From Sinorhizobium sp. B11 (GTDB taxonomy: Bacteria > Pseudomonadota > Alphaproteobacteria > Rhizobiales > Rhizobiaceae), in assembly GCA_039725955.1 (NCBI GenBank), contig CP091034.1, positions 2,108,001 through 2,172,000 of the forward strand: 64,000 nt of DNA. Direction: 5' to 3'. How positions within the stretch are numbered: the stretch's first letter is position 1; every line of letters begins with the position of its first letter. This document shows positions 41,255 through 50,136 of the stretch, piece by piece. The position numbers and the translations under genes were made by a program. The notes under the pieces were generated by a model. It was not told the origin of the DNA. It did no database searches and saw only the letters and a program-made list of their open reading frames with translations.

Positions 41255-43528
41255 TTATCTGTTCTGTGCCACCGGCCGCACCAGCGGCGTGACACGGCGA
41301 ATGGTCACACGCCGGTTCTCCTGGTTAGGCCCATCCGTATTCACCTTCAGATAGCGCTCGCCATAACCCTGCGTCGCAAGGTTCTCCGGCGGAATGCCAT
41401 AGACATCCGTCAGCACGTTGGCGACCGATTCCGCGCGCTGGTCGGAGAGGATCAGGTTGCTCTGGTCCGAACCGACAGCATCCGTATGGCCTTCGATCAG
41501 GAAGGTCTCGCTCTTGTTCTTGTCGAGCACTTCGTTCATCGCATCCGCCACCTTGCGCAGCGTGCGGGCCTGGCTCATCGGAATTTCCGCGCTGCCGGTC
41601 GCAAAGGTCACAGTATCCAGGTCGATACGGCGCACCTTGTCCCGGATACGGGCGGAATATTTCACCTCGTTCAGCGAATAGACGCGTTCGACCGGCTCGA
41701 CGGGCGGCTCGCTCAGGAACTCGTAATAGTCACGGTCCGGATCGGTGCTGGTGTCGATGATATAGTCATTGAGCGGCACGCGCAGACGCATCGGCGGCAG
41801 GTCGGCACCCGGATCCTCGAAGTAATCGCGGTCCGGATCCTCATAAAGCTCAGGCGAATAATAGAGCACCTCTTCCCGGCCGCGTGCATCGACGCGTGAG
41901 CGCTGGATGATGTCGCCGTAGCGGTTGCGGAGCGTCACGATGCGATAGCCCTCAGGCCGCATGATCGTCTCGCGGTACCGGTCGCCCGAAAGCTCCTCAT
42001 AGCTCGGCCGTTCACCGTCGCGCAGGAAGCGGCGATCGTCGTCGCTGCGCACCACGGTGCGGTTGCCGAACTGGATGATGACGCGGCTGTCGTCGGTGCG
42101 CTCGCCGTAGCGCGCGCCGTCAGGTTGGGCGAACTGGGGACGGCGGTCGATGCGCCGGCCTTCCTCGCGGGTGATGGCCTCGATCTGTACCGGCGCACGC
42201 TGCCGGGTGCCGCTCAGCGACTGAGCTTCGGCATCGGAGGTCGGCAGCTTGAAATCCTGGCTGTCGGCGCGCTGGCGATCCCGGTCGCGGCGACCCTGCC
42301 GGCCCTGGCTGCGATCGGCATCCTTGTCGCTGTCGAGAACGGCGGCACCGTTCTGAACCGGCAACACGATGGTCTCGTTGCTCTTGGCAGGGTCCTGGGC
42401 GATCTCCTTGCGGCGCTCCAGTTCCTGCGGTGTGACCTTTTCGGGCGCCGGAATGGCCTGTTCGGCCTGCTGCGGTGCAGTGGCTGCCGGCGGCTGGCCG
42501 GGCTGCGGAGCGTTTGCGGCAGGCTGTTCCGGCTGAACCTGGCCGGCGGCGGGCTGCTCGGCCGGTTGCTGGGCTTGACCTGCTGCAGGTTGTTCAGCCT
42601 GGCCAGCGGCCGGCTGTTCGGCTGTGGCGGGCTTTTCAGCAGTCGCCGGCTTCTTGGTCGGAACGGGCTGCTCGGCGGCAGGCTGTTCTGCGGTCGCAGG
42701 CTTCTCGGCCGTTGCGGGCTTTTCAGCGGGAGCCGGTGCTTCTCCGGCCGGTGCTGCCTGCTGCTCGGTGGCAGCGGGACGCTTGCCGCCGGCCGAGCGC
42801 TTGCCACCCTGCTGCTCTGCAGGCTGTTCCGTGCTCTGCTCGGCGGGCTGCTCTGTTGTCTCGTTCTTCTGGCGCTGCGGGCGCTGGCGCGGTTTTTCAG
42901 CGGGCTGATTCGCCTCGCCTGCGGCCGGGGCTTCGGCAGCCGGCTGCTGCGCCTCAGGGGCGGCCTGCTCGGCATTCTGCTTGCGGTCGCGCTGGCGCTT
43001 CGGCTGCTCTGCGGGCGGCTGTTCGGCTTGCGGTTCGGCCCGCTGTTCCGGCTGCGCCTGACGCTGGCGCCGCGGCTTCTGCGGCTCTTCGGCGGCAGGC
43101 GCCTGCTGGTCGGGTGCTGCCTGTTCGGGCTGGGCTTCCCGCTGGCGGCGTGGACGTGCGGGCTCCTCAGCCGCAGGTGCCTGCGCTTGGGGCTCTGCCT
43201 GCGGTGCGGGTTCGCGCTGACGCCTGGGCTTCTGTTCCGGTTCCGGAGCGCTTTCGGCGGGGGCCTCGCGCTTCTGCGGCTTTTCTGCAGGCGCCTCCTG
43301 CTGCTGTTGCTGCTCTTCCGCCTGCTTCTTCCTTTTCAGAAGCTCCTCTTCGGAAGGTGCGTCCTGTGCCACCTCGTAGCTGCCCCCGATAAGGGGATTG
43401 GCGACGGTGCCGACAGCGCCGTGCTCAACCCCGCCCACTGCGGCGTAAGCGCCTACCGGCGGCACCACCAGGGTAAGGGAAAGCAGCGGAAAGGCCGCAC
43501 TGGCAAACAGTCTGGATTTCATGCCCAT
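41255..43528 (-). CDS. OmpA-family protein with long Pro/Ala/Gln/Glu-rich region
   Basis: 757-residue outer-envelope protein. It has a signal peptide (about residues 1-28, ending GAYAAV) and then a low-complexity region of more than 300 residues. This is dominated by Pro, Ala, Gln and Glu, with degenerate units such as AEKPATAEQPAA and QPAEQPAAGQ. A middle domain of unknown fold (rich in Arg/Asp/Tyr) follows. At the C-terminus is an OmpA peptidoglycan-binding domain (TVTFATGSAEIPMSQARTLR, then FLIEGHTDAVGSDQSNLILS, then QGYGERYLKVNT). The linker probably spans the periplasm. Start 43528 has GAGGAAA upstream. Confidence 0.88.
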   Translation of the reverse strand: MGMKSRLFASAAFPLLSLTLVVPPVGAYAAVGGVEHGAVGTVANPLIGGSYEVAQDAPSEEELLKRKKQAEEQQQQQEAPAEKPQKREAPAESAPEPEQKPRRQREPAPQAEPQAQAPAAEEPARPRRQREAQPEQAAPDQQAPAAEEPQKPRRQRQAQPEQRAEPQAEQPPAEQPKRQRDRKQNAEQAAPEAQQPAAEAPAAGEANQPAEKPRQRPQRQKNETTEQPAEQSTEQPAEQQGGKRSAGGKRPAATEQQAAPAGEAPAPAEKPATAEKPATAEQPAAEQPVPTKKPATAEKPATAEQPAAGQAEQPAAGQAQQPAEQPAAGQVQPEQPAANAPQPGQPPAATAPQQAEQAIPAPEKVTPQELERRKEIAQDPAKSNETIVLPVQNGAAVLDSDKDADRSQGRQGRRDRDRQRADSQDFKLPTSDAEAQSLSGTRQRAPVQIEAITREEGRRIDRRPQFAQPDGARYGERTDDSRVIIQFGNRTVVRSDDDRRFLRDGERPSYEELSGDRYRETIMRPEGYRIVTLRNRYGDIIQRSRVDARGREEVLYYSPELYEDPDRDYFEDPGADLPPMRLRVPLNDYIIDTSTDPDRDYYEFLSEPPVEPVERVYSLNEVKYSARIRDKVRRIDLDTVTFATGSAEIPMSQARTLRKVADAMNEVLDKNKSETFLIEGHTDAVGSDQSNLILSDQRAESVANVLTDVYGIPPENLATQGYGERYLKVNTDGPNQENRRVTIRRVTPLVRPVAQNR

Positions 43529-43854
43529 CAGGGGTTTCCTCGTCCTTATTTTGACTTCAACCGGGGCTGACTGCCCCGCAATCACGGCTTTTTGTGCACT
43601 AAGCGAAGCACAAATCGTTAAAATGCAGATTTGTTCCTGACGCTAAGAAGGACGGGATTAACCTTGCCTGAACACCACGGTCGGGCCCTGTTCATCTCGG
43701 CTGCCGGTTGCAACGCACAACTGCGCGGGGATTCCTGTTGCAATTTTGCGAAAAAAGGTTTGATTATCGCCGCAAGACGGTGGTGGCACCGTCGAAGTGT
43801 GCGGCCGCCGGCGAACAACAACAAGACCCGGCGCCACCAACAGAGAGGATCCTC

Positions 43855-44628
43855 ATGCGCATTTCCACCAAGCTCCTTGCTGCAGCTTCGCTAGCGGCAA
43901 TGTCCCTTTTTGCCGGCGCAGCACTTGCTGACGGCGAAAAATACGTGATCGGCACGGACTCGACCTACCCGCCGTTCGAATTCGTCGACGCCAGTGGCAC
44001 CATTCAGGGCTTCGACATTGATATCGCCAAGGCACTCTGCGCCGAAATGAAGGCTGAATGCTCGTTCGTCAGCACCGACTGGGACGGCATCATCCCGGCG
44101 CTCAACGCCAAGAAGTTCGACATGATCGTCTCGTCGATGTCGATCACCCCGGAGCGCCTGAAGCTCGTCGACTTCTCCAACAAGTATTACAACACCCCGC
44201 CGGCAATCGCCGTGCCGAAGGACTCCACCATCACTGACGTTGCCGGCCTCAAGGGCAAGGTGATCGGTGCACAGACTTCCACGACCCATGCCAACTACGC
44301 CGAGAAGCACCTCGCCGACACCGAGCTGAAGCTCTATCCGACGGCTGACGAGTACAAGCTCGACGTTTCCAGCGGCCGCGTCGATGCCGTCATCGACGAC
44401 GTCGTCGTTCTCTCCGAGTGGGTCAAGTCCGACGCCGGCTCCTGCTGCAAGATCCTGACGACCCTGCCGGTCGACAAGGAAATCAACGGCAACGGCGCAG
44501 GCATCGCCATCCGCAAGGGCGATCCGCTGAAGGAAAAGCTCAACACGGCGATCGCCGCGATCCGCGCCAGCGGCGAGTACAAGAAGATCCAGGACAAGTA
44601 CTTCGATTTCGACGTTTACGGCGAATGA
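43855..44628 (+). CDS. Polar amino-acid ABC binding protein, copy 1
   Basis: 257-residue periplasmic binding protein, family 3 (HisJ/ArgT/OccT-like). Signal peptide MRISTKLLAAASLAAMSLFA to ALA, then GTDSTYPPFEFVDASGTIQG and GFDIDIAKALC, typical of lysine/arginine/ornithine/histidine or opine binders. It is the first gene of an operon with a near-identical copy and two permeases. A stem-loop terminator follows it. Ribosome site AGAGAGGA. Precise ligand unknown. Confidence 0.9.
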   Translation: MRISTKLLAAASLAAMSLFAGAALADGEKYVIGTDSTYPPFEFVDASGTIQGFDIDIAKALCAEMKAECSFVSTDWDGIIPALNAKKFDMIVSSMSITPERLKLVDFSNKYYNTPPAIAVPKDSTITDVAGLKGKVIGAQTSTTHANYAEKHLADTELKLYPTADEYKLDVSSGRVDAVIDDVVVLSEWVKSDAGSCCKILTTLPVDKEINGNGAGIAIRKGDPLKEKLNTAIAAIRASGEYKKIQDKYFDFDVYGE

Positions 44629-44656
44629 TAAATTCGGTATCTGGCCGATGAAGGTG

Positions 44657-44688
44657 ATGGCGGAAGACTTGCTCTTCCGCCATTTTTT
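44657..44688 (+). terminator. Stem-loop between the duplicated binding-protein genes
   Basis: ATGGCGGAAG/CTTCCGCCAT (44657-44683) around ACTTGCT, followed by a run of T. The same structure is repeated after copy 2 at 45542. Likely a partial terminator and 3'-end stabiliser of the binding-protein mRNA. Confidence 0.75.
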
Positions 44689-44739
44689 GTTCGGCAACAC
44701 GGCGATGTCAAAACGGCAAAAGCCGTGAGAGGAATTCTC

Positions 44740-45513
44740 ATGCGTATTTCCACGAAGCTCCTTGCTGCAGCCTCGGTTGCGGCATTGTCTCTCTTTGCCG
44801 GTTCGGCTCTCGCCGACGGCGAAAAATACGTCATTGGCACCGATTCGACCTACCCGCCGTTCGAATTCGTCGATGCCAGCGGCACCATCCAGGGCTTCGA
44901 TATCGATATCGCCAAGGCCCTGTGCGCTCAGATGAAGGCCGACTGTTCCTTCGTTTCGACCGACTGGGACGGCATCATCCCGGCGCTCAACGCCAAGAAG
45001 TTCGACATGATCGTCTCGTCGATGGCGATCACCCCGGAGCGCTTGAAGCTCGTCGACTTCTCCGATCATTTTTACAGAACCCCGCCGGCCGTTGCTTTGC
45101 CGAAGGATTCGACCGTGACTGATGTCGCCGGCCTCAAGGGCAAGGCGATCGGCGTGCAAATCTCCACGACAAACGTCACCTATGTCGAGAAGCACTTCGC
45201 TGACAGCGAGCTGAAGCTTTACCCGACGGCTGACGAGTACAAGCTCGATGTTGCGGCTGGCCGTGTCGATGCCGTCATCGATGACATCGTCGTCCTCTCG
45301 GAATGGATCAAATCCGGTGACGGCACCTGCTGCAAGATCCTGACGGCCCTGCCGGTCGACAAGGAAATCAGCGGCAATGGCGCCGGTATCGCTGTCCGCA
45401 AGGGCGATCCGCTGAAGGAAAAGCTCAACACGGCGATCGCCGCGATCCGCGCCAGCGGTGAGTACAAGAAGATCCAGGACAAGTACTTCGATTTCGACGT
45501 TTACGGCGAATGA
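44740..45513 (+). CDS. Polar amino-acid ABC binding protein, copy 2
   Basis: 257-residue paralogue of the protein at 43855, same length and very similar throughout, including the identical C-terminal ends (EYKKIQDKYFDFDVYGE). Differences gather in the middle, such as SDHFYRTPPAVAL versus SNKYYNTPPAIAV and VQISTTNVTYVEKHF versus AQTSTTHANYAEKHL, which may alter ligand choice. The stretch downstream, including stem-loop and ribosome site region, is duplicated as well. The duplication unit therefore covers gene plus intergenic region. Confidence 0.9.
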   Translation: MRISTKLLAAASVAALSLFAGSALADGEKYVIGTDSTYPPFEFVDASGTIQGFDIDIAKALCAQMKADCSFVSTDWDGIIPALNAKKFDMIVSSMAITPERLKLVDFSDHFYRTPPAVALPKDSTVTDVAGLKGKAIGVQISTTNVTYVEKHFADSELKLYPTADEYKLDVAAGRVDAVIDDIVVLSEWIKSGDGTCCKILTALPVDKEISGNGAGIAVRKGDPLKEKLNTAIAAIRASGEYKKIQDKYFDFDVYGE

Positions 45514-45541
45514 TAAATTCGCTATCTGGCCGATGAAGGAA

Positions 45542-45573
45542 ATGGCGGAAGGCTTGCTCTTCCGCCATTTTTG
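45542..45573 (+). terminator. Second copy of the intercistronic stem-loop
   Basis: ATGGCGGAAG/CTTCCGCCAT (45542-45568) around GCTTGCT, then a T run, before the first permease gene. With the copy at 44657 it would favour binding-protein expression over permease expression. Confidence 0.75.
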
Positions 45574-45626
45574 TTTGACAAAGGTGGCAATATCAAAACG
45601 GCAAAAGCCGTGAGGGGATTTCTGGC

Positions 45627-46433
45627 ATGGGCGGATTGTTTTCCGCGCTCGGCTCCTTCTGGAGCCTGCTTGTGCACATCTTCGATCCGCTGTGCGGACC
45701 CGTCGGTATTTTCACCTGGTTGGCCCCGTCGACCATCCTTGCCTGTGGCGACACCGGCTGGGGCGACGAGATTGCGCTTGGCCTGCAGGTCACGGTTTCG
45801 GTGGCGATCGTCACCCTGCCGATCGGGCTCGTCATCGGCTTTCTCGTGGCGCTCGGCCAGCAGTCGGAAGAGAAGTCGCTGCGGCTGGCGGCCGGCATCT
45901 ACACCACGATCTTCCGCGGACTGCCGGAACTTCTGACGCTCTTCATCATCTATTACGGCATGCAGATCCTGATCCAGTATCTGCTCGACATTGCCGGCTA
46001 TGAAGGGCCGCCGGTCGAGATCAACGCTTTCGTCGCCGGCGTCATTGCGCTGTCGGTGGTCTTTTCCGCCTATTGTTCGGAAGTGCTGCTGTCTGCCTTT
46101 CGCGCCATTCCCAAGGGCCAGTATGAGGCCGGAGATGCGCTCGGCCTGCATCGCGGCCGCACACTGCGCCTCATCGTCCTGCCGCAACTTGTGCGTATCG
46201 CCCTGCCCGGCCTGACGAACCTCTGGATGGTGCTCTTGAAGGACACGTCCTACGTCTCGATCATCAGCCTCTCCGATATTCTGCGCCAGACGAATGTGGC
46301 CGTACGCGTCACCAAGGAACCCTTCTTCTTCTATGGCATCGCCTGCTGTCTCTATCTGGTGCTCGCCATCCTCTCCTCCTTCCTGCTTGTCTATATCGAC
46401 CGCTGGGCCAAGCGTTCGGAGGTCCGCCGTTGA
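45627..46433 (+). CDS. Polar amino-acid ABC permease, HisQ/OccQ type
   Basis: 268-residue inner-membrane permease of the His/Glu/Gln/Arg/opine family, with family signature IFRGLPELLTLFIIYYGMQI and an EAA loop at AIPKGQYEAGDALGLHRGRT. The longer first periplasmic region (CGPVGIFTWLAPSTILACGD) is like octopine/nopaline permeases. Overlaps the next permease gene by four bases. Confidence 0.9.
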   Translation: MGGLFSALGSFWSLLVHIFDPLCGPVGIFTWLAPSTILACGDTGWGDEIALGLQVTVSVAIVTLPIGLVIGFLVALGQQSEEKSLRLAAGIYTTIFRGLPELLTLFIIYYGMQILIQYLLDIAGYEGPPVEINAFVAGVIALSVVFSAYCSEVLLSAFRAIPKGQYEAGDALGLHRGRTLRLIVLPQLVRIALPGLTNLWMVLLKDTSYVSIISLSDILRQTNVAVRVTKEPFFFYGIACCLYLVLAILSSFLLVYIDRWAKRSEVRR

Positions 46434-47260
46434 GCTACGCTGAAAAATTGATCGCGCCACAGGCTGCACCGCGCGCGGTGGCAAAGCCGATGACGGCCGC
46501 CCGCCTCACCGGCTACATCCTCGTCGCTTTCTGGGCACTGCTCGCAGCCTTCCTGATCCTGACCGTCATCAAGGGCTGGGATCCGGATAAGTTTACCCGT
46601 TACGGGCCGCGCTACCTGCACGGCCTCTGGATCACGCTTTCCATCGTCGCCCTCTCGGTCGTCTTCGGCGCCGTGCTGTCATTGCCGCTCGCCATGGCCC
46701 GCATGTCCGGCAACCGGGTGCTGAACTGGCTCGCCTACGGCTATATTTATTTCTTCCGCGGCACGCCGCTGCTGGCCCAGCTCTTCCTCGTCTATTACGG
46801 CCTCGGCATCTTCCGCCCGCAGATGGAAGCAATCGGCCTCTGGTGGTTCTTCCGCGACGCCTGGTATTGCGGCGTCTTTGCCATGACCATCAATACGGCC
46901 GCCTATCAGGCTGAGATCCTGCGTGGCGCGATCCAGAGTGTGCCGCACGGCCAGCATGAGGCCGCTGCCGCCCTCGGCATCCACAAGGCCATCGCCTTCC
47001 GCAAGATCATCCTGCCGCAGGCCTTCATCGTGGCGCTGCGCCCCTATGGCAACGAGATCATCCTGCTCATTAAGGGCTCGGCGGTCGTCGCAATCATTAC
47101 CGTGCTCGACCTCATGGGCGAGACGCGCTACGCCTTCTCGCGCACTTTTGATTACCAGACCTACCTGTGGGCGGCGATCTTCTACCTCGCCATCGTCGAG
47201 GCGCTTCGCCACCTCTGGAACTGGATCGAACGCCGCCTGACGCGTCATCTGAAGCGCTGA
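46430..47260 (+). CDS. Polar amino-acid ABC permease, HisM/OccM type
   Basis: 276-residue partner permease, with FFRGTPLLAQLFLVYYGLGI and the EAA loop SVPHGQHEAAAALGIHKAIA. TTG start at 46430 within the last codons of the previous gene, so the two are translationally coupled. A strong hairpin follows at 47266. No ATP-binding subunit gene is found in this operon or beside it. The complex must borrow an ATPase from elsewhere in the genome. Confidence 0.9.
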   Translation: MSYAEKLIAPQAAPRAVAKPMTAARLTGYILVAFWALLAAFLILTVIKGWDPDKFTRYGPRYLHGLWITLSIVALSVVFGAVLSLPLAMARMSGNRVLNWLAYGYIYFFRGTPLLAQLFLVYYGLGIFRPQMEAIGLWWFFRDAWYCGVFAMTINTAAYQAEILRGAIQSVPHGQHEAAAALGIHKAIAFRKIILPQAFIVALRPYGNEIILLIKGSAVVAIITVLDLMGETRYAFSRTFDYQTYLWAAIFYLAIVEALRHLWNWIERRLTRHLKR

Positions 47261-47265
47261 AAAGA

Positions 47266-47297
47266 CTTAGCAGCACTCCCCGATGAGTGCTGCTAAG
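47266..47297 (+). terminator. Strong terminator-like hairpin after permease genes
   Basis: 13-base arms CTTAGCAGCACTC/GAGTGCTGCTAAG around CCCGAT (47266-47297), six bases after the stop codon. Only a short ACTTTG follows, so the T run is weak. Confidence 0.65.
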
Positions 47298-47422
47298 ACT
47301 TTGAAATCAAAAATAAATAGCTCTTTTACGTGCTATCTGTCAAGCTTCGGTTAACCACCGCATGATCTCATATCGTGTGGCGCTAATAAGCGCGAAGTGG
47401 GAACAAGAAGAAGCGAGACAAA

Positions 47423-47689
47423 ATGCACAAAGACATGGAAAAACAGCTCAATGGTTATGGGCTGACGACAGCGCAGATCCTCTACCACATGCCGGATCAT
47501 CCGGCCTTTCTCCAGACCTATATCTGGCAGGACTACGACCTCGCCCCGGACTTTCCGGAAATGCGCGGTTTTCTGAAATTCTGGCAGGAGAAACTGGACG
47601 GGCCGCTGCATTCGGTACGTTACATTCACCGCAGGCTCATTTCGGCAACCGAATGGCGCTCTCTTAAGGGTGAATTCATATTGCACTGA
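47423..47689 (+). CDS. Usg-like family protein
   Basis: 88-residue alphaproteobacterial Usg-family protein. The conserved pattern LTTAQILYHMPDHPAFLQTY and LAPDFPEMRGFLKFWQEKLD is present. Function of the family is unknown, and the name derives from a Caulobacter gene. ATG at 47423, or 47435, chosen from AAGAAG upstream. Monocistronic by position, following the terminator hairpin. Confidence 0.85.
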   Translation: MHKDMEKQLNGYGLTTAQILYHMPDHPAFLQTYIWQDYDLAPDFPEMRGFLKFWQEKLDGPLHSVRYIHRRLISATEWRSLKGEFILH

Positions 47690-47732
47690 AAATGCAGTTG
47701 CGATGGTAGGCTGCGGGCTCTAAAACGCCCGC

Positions 47733-48554
47733 ATGAACAAAAAGAAAGTCGACGAAGAGGCTCTCGCGGAAGCCTATAACCGCGCTCTTGCGCTTGAGAA
47801 AGCCGGTGATGTCGATGCGGCCGTCGAGGCTTACCAGGAGGTCCTGGCAATCGACCCCGACGATCACGGCGGCGCGGCCGTCCGTATTGCCTCCATGGGC
47901 CGCGGCGAAACGCCAGTCCGTGCGCCGGACGCCTATGTCGAAACCCTCTTCAACCAGCATGCCGAAGTCTTCGAGGATGTGCTGGTGGAGCAGCTCGGCT
48001 ATCACGTGCCGATGCTCGTGCGTCAGCGCCTGCAGGATCTGAAGCTCGGCCCCTTCAAGCGCATGCTCGATCTCGGCTGTGGCACGGGTCTGACGGGCAG
48101 CGCGCTCAATGACCTCTGCGAAGAGATGATCGGAATCGACATTTCCGAGAACATGGTCGTCATCGCCGACGAGAAGGAAGTCTACGAGACGCTCTTCGTC
48201 GCCGAGGCCGAGGATTTCCTCGATGATAATGACGAAGACCCCTTCGATCTCATCACCGCGACCGATGTGCTGCCCTATCTCGGCGCGCTGGAACCGCTCT
48301 TCTTCGGCGCCGCCGAGAATATGAAGCCCGGTGGCGTTTTCGTCTTCTCCTCGGAAACCCTGCCCGAAAGGCTGGCGGACGGCCGCCCCTACATGGTCGG
48401 CCCGCACCAGCGGTTCATCCATACGGAGACCTATATTCGCGAGCGCCTCTCCGCCACCGGCTTCGAGCTCCTCGAGATGCTCGAAATCAACGTGCGCATG
48501 CAGGAAGGCCAGCCGAGCCCCGGCCATCTGGTCACGGCACGTTCTAACGGCTGA
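47733..48554 (+). CDS. Class I SAM methyltransferase with N-terminal TPR
   Basis: 273-residue protein. A short N-terminal tetratricopeptide unit (EALAEAYNRALALEKAGDVD, then AYQEVLAIDPDD) precedes a methyltransferase domain with SAM motif I MLDLGCGTGLTGSAL near residue 112, and EMIGIDIS with the acidic motif-II residue. Related proteins are annotated as putative methyltransferases with contact to other proteins through the TPR. Acceptor unknown. Confidence 0.85.
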   Translation: MNKKKVDEEALAEAYNRALALEKAGDVDAAVEAYQEVLAIDPDDHGGAAVRIASMGRGETPVRAPDAYVETLFNQHAEVFEDVLVEQLGYHVPMLVRQRLQDLKLGPFKRMLDLGCGTGLTGSALNDLCEEMIGIDISENMVVIADEKEVYETLFVAEAEDFLDDNDEDPFDLITATDVLPYLGALEPLFFGAAENMKPGGVFVFSSETLPERLADGRPYMVGPHQRFIHTETYIRERLSATGFELLEMLEINVRMQEGQPSPGHLVTARSNG

Positions 48555-48624
48555 GTCTGCCATCTGGCATTTTGCAGGCGCCTTGCTTATGTCCTGAGCT
48601 GAATTTCTCAGGAAAGGTCAAAGC

Positions 48625-49308
48625 ATGGCGCTCGTTCTCTACCAGCATCCGCTTGCCTCCTTCTGCCACAAGGTGCTGATCGCGCTTTACGAGAATGCGA
48701 CGCCCTTCGAAAACCGCTTCGTCGATCTCGCCGACGAACAGTCGAGCGCCGATCTTCTGCGTTTCTGGCCAGTCGGCAAGATTCCGATCCTGCGCGACGA
48801 GACGCGCGACAGCACGGTTCCCGAAACCAGCATCATCGTCGAATATCTGGACCGACACTATTCCGGCCCGGTTCAGCTCGTGCCCGAGGAAACCAATGCC
48901 GGCCTGCAGGTCCGCCTCTGGGACCGCTTCTTCGATCTCTATGTACAGGTGCCGATGCAGAAGATCGTCATCGACCGGCTGCGCCCGGAAGGTTCGGCCG
49001 ATCCGCATGGCGTCAACGAAGCGCGGGGCATGCTGTCGCTTGCCTATGACATGGTGGAAAAACAGATCGACGGCAAAGCCTGGATCACCGGCGATGCCTT
49101 CACCATGGCCGATTGCGCCGCAGCACCTGCCCTCTTCTATGCCCGGACGCTGGTGCCTTTCACGGAGAAGCGGCCGGGGCTGGAAGCCTATTATCGCCGC
49201 CTGCTGGAGCGCCCCTCCTTCGCCCGGGCGCTGAAGGAGGCGATGCCCTATTTCAAGTTCTACCCCTATAAGGAAAACCTGCCGGACGAGTTTCGGCCCC
49301 AGGAATAG
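48625..49308 (+). CDS. Glutathione S-transferase
   Basis: 227-residue GST. N-terminal thioredoxin-like domain (YQHPLASFCHKVLIALYENA with SFC near the active-site position, then IPILRDE and VPETSIIVEYLD, the glutathione-binding P and ES/T residues) and a C-terminal helical domain (FTMADCAAAPALFYARTL). Detoxifies electrophiles by conjugation with glutathione. Convergent with a second GST-fold gene at 49324. Confidence 0.88.
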   Translation: MALVLYQHPLASFCHKVLIALYENATPFENRFVDLADEQSSADLLRFWPVGKIPILRDETRDSTVPETSIIVEYLDRHYSGPVQLVPEETNAGLQVRLWDRFFDLYVQVPMQKIVIDRLRPEGSADPHGVNEARGMLSLAYDMVEKQIDGKAWITGDAFTMADCAAAPALFYARTLVPFTEKRPGLEAYYRRLLERPSFARALKEAMPYFKFYPYKENLPDEFRPQE

Positions 49309-49323
49309 CTTGCGCCCGCCATC

Positions 49324-49974
49324 CTAGTGAGCGTTCGAGTAACCGGGCTGCTTGGACGGATGCGCCTGCGCAAACTCCGGCATGTCGAAACAGCGCTTCC
49401 CAAGCGCCGCCACGGCCGGAAAGGCCGCGAGGTCAATCTTGTTGAATTCGGCCAGGACGATCTGGCCGGCGATGCAGATATCGGCAATGCCGGGGGTCTC
49501 GCCCAGCGCGAAGGGCGCGGGCGGGCGCCGCTTGAGCAGGCGCTCGTAGGTCGCAATTCCCTCCGTCGTCCAATGCCGGCCCCATGCCTCGATCGCGGAT
49601 GCATCGGCGCCGAGGGCCTCGCCGAGATGTTTGCGCACACGCGGCACGATCAGCGGATGGGCATCGGCGATGGCAACAAGCGCCAGCGACCGGGCATAGG
49701 CTCTCTCTTTTGCGTCAACCGGCATCAGCCTTGGCTCGGGATGGATATCGTCCAGATATTCCATGATCGCCAGCGACTGGAAGAACTGATGACCATCGTG
49801 AACCAGCGTCGGCACGACATGCTCGGCGTTCACTTTCGCATAGGCGGCATCGAACTGACGCCCGGAGAGGATATCGATCTCGATTTCCTCGAACGCCAGT
49901 TTCTTCAAGGCAAGCGCGACGCGGACGCGGAAAGCGGCGTTGGAGCGCCAGAAGCCGTAGAGTTGAATGGTCAT
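49324..49974 (-). CDS. maiA: Maleylacetoacetate isomerase-like (zeta GST)
   Basis: 216-residue zeta-class GST. The N-terminal active-site stretch is LYGFWRSNAAFRVRVALALK (the SS/SN motif), followed by VPTLVHDGHQFFQSLAIMEY. The C-terminal domain has ADICIAGQIVLAEFNKIDL. Zeta GSTs isomerise maleylacetoacetate to fumarylacetoacetate in tyrosine breakdown, but no neighbouring hmgA or fahA is seen, so assignment to that step is tentative. Confidence 0.8.
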   Translation of the reverse strand: MTIQLYGFWRSNAAFRVRVALALKKLAFEEIEIDILSGRQFDAAYAKVNAEHVVPTLVHDGHQFFQSLAIMEYLDDIHPEPRLMPVDAKERAYARSLALVAIADAHPLIVPRVRKHLGEALGADASAIEAWGRHWTTEGIATYERLLKRRPPAPFALGETPGIADICIAGQIVLAEFNKIDLAAFPAVAALGKRCFDMPEFAQAHPSKQPGYSNAH

Positions 49975-50136
49975 GGGAGTGATCCACTGTAATGAGTGCC
50001 AAGTTTCGCAATGATGCGAACCTGCCTAATCTAGCGGATGACCTACCCACGTGTCTCGCCTCGCGCGATCGCAGCGACGCAATGTCACTTCGTCGACACT
50101 CAAGCGCCTTGCTCTGAAAGAGGATGACTGGCGGAC

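Noticed and set aside
42125..43570. Long plus-strand open frame opposite the OmpA-family gene
   Set aside because: It mirrors the low-complexity repeat of the real gene and has Leu/Cys/Gly-rich composition without any domain.
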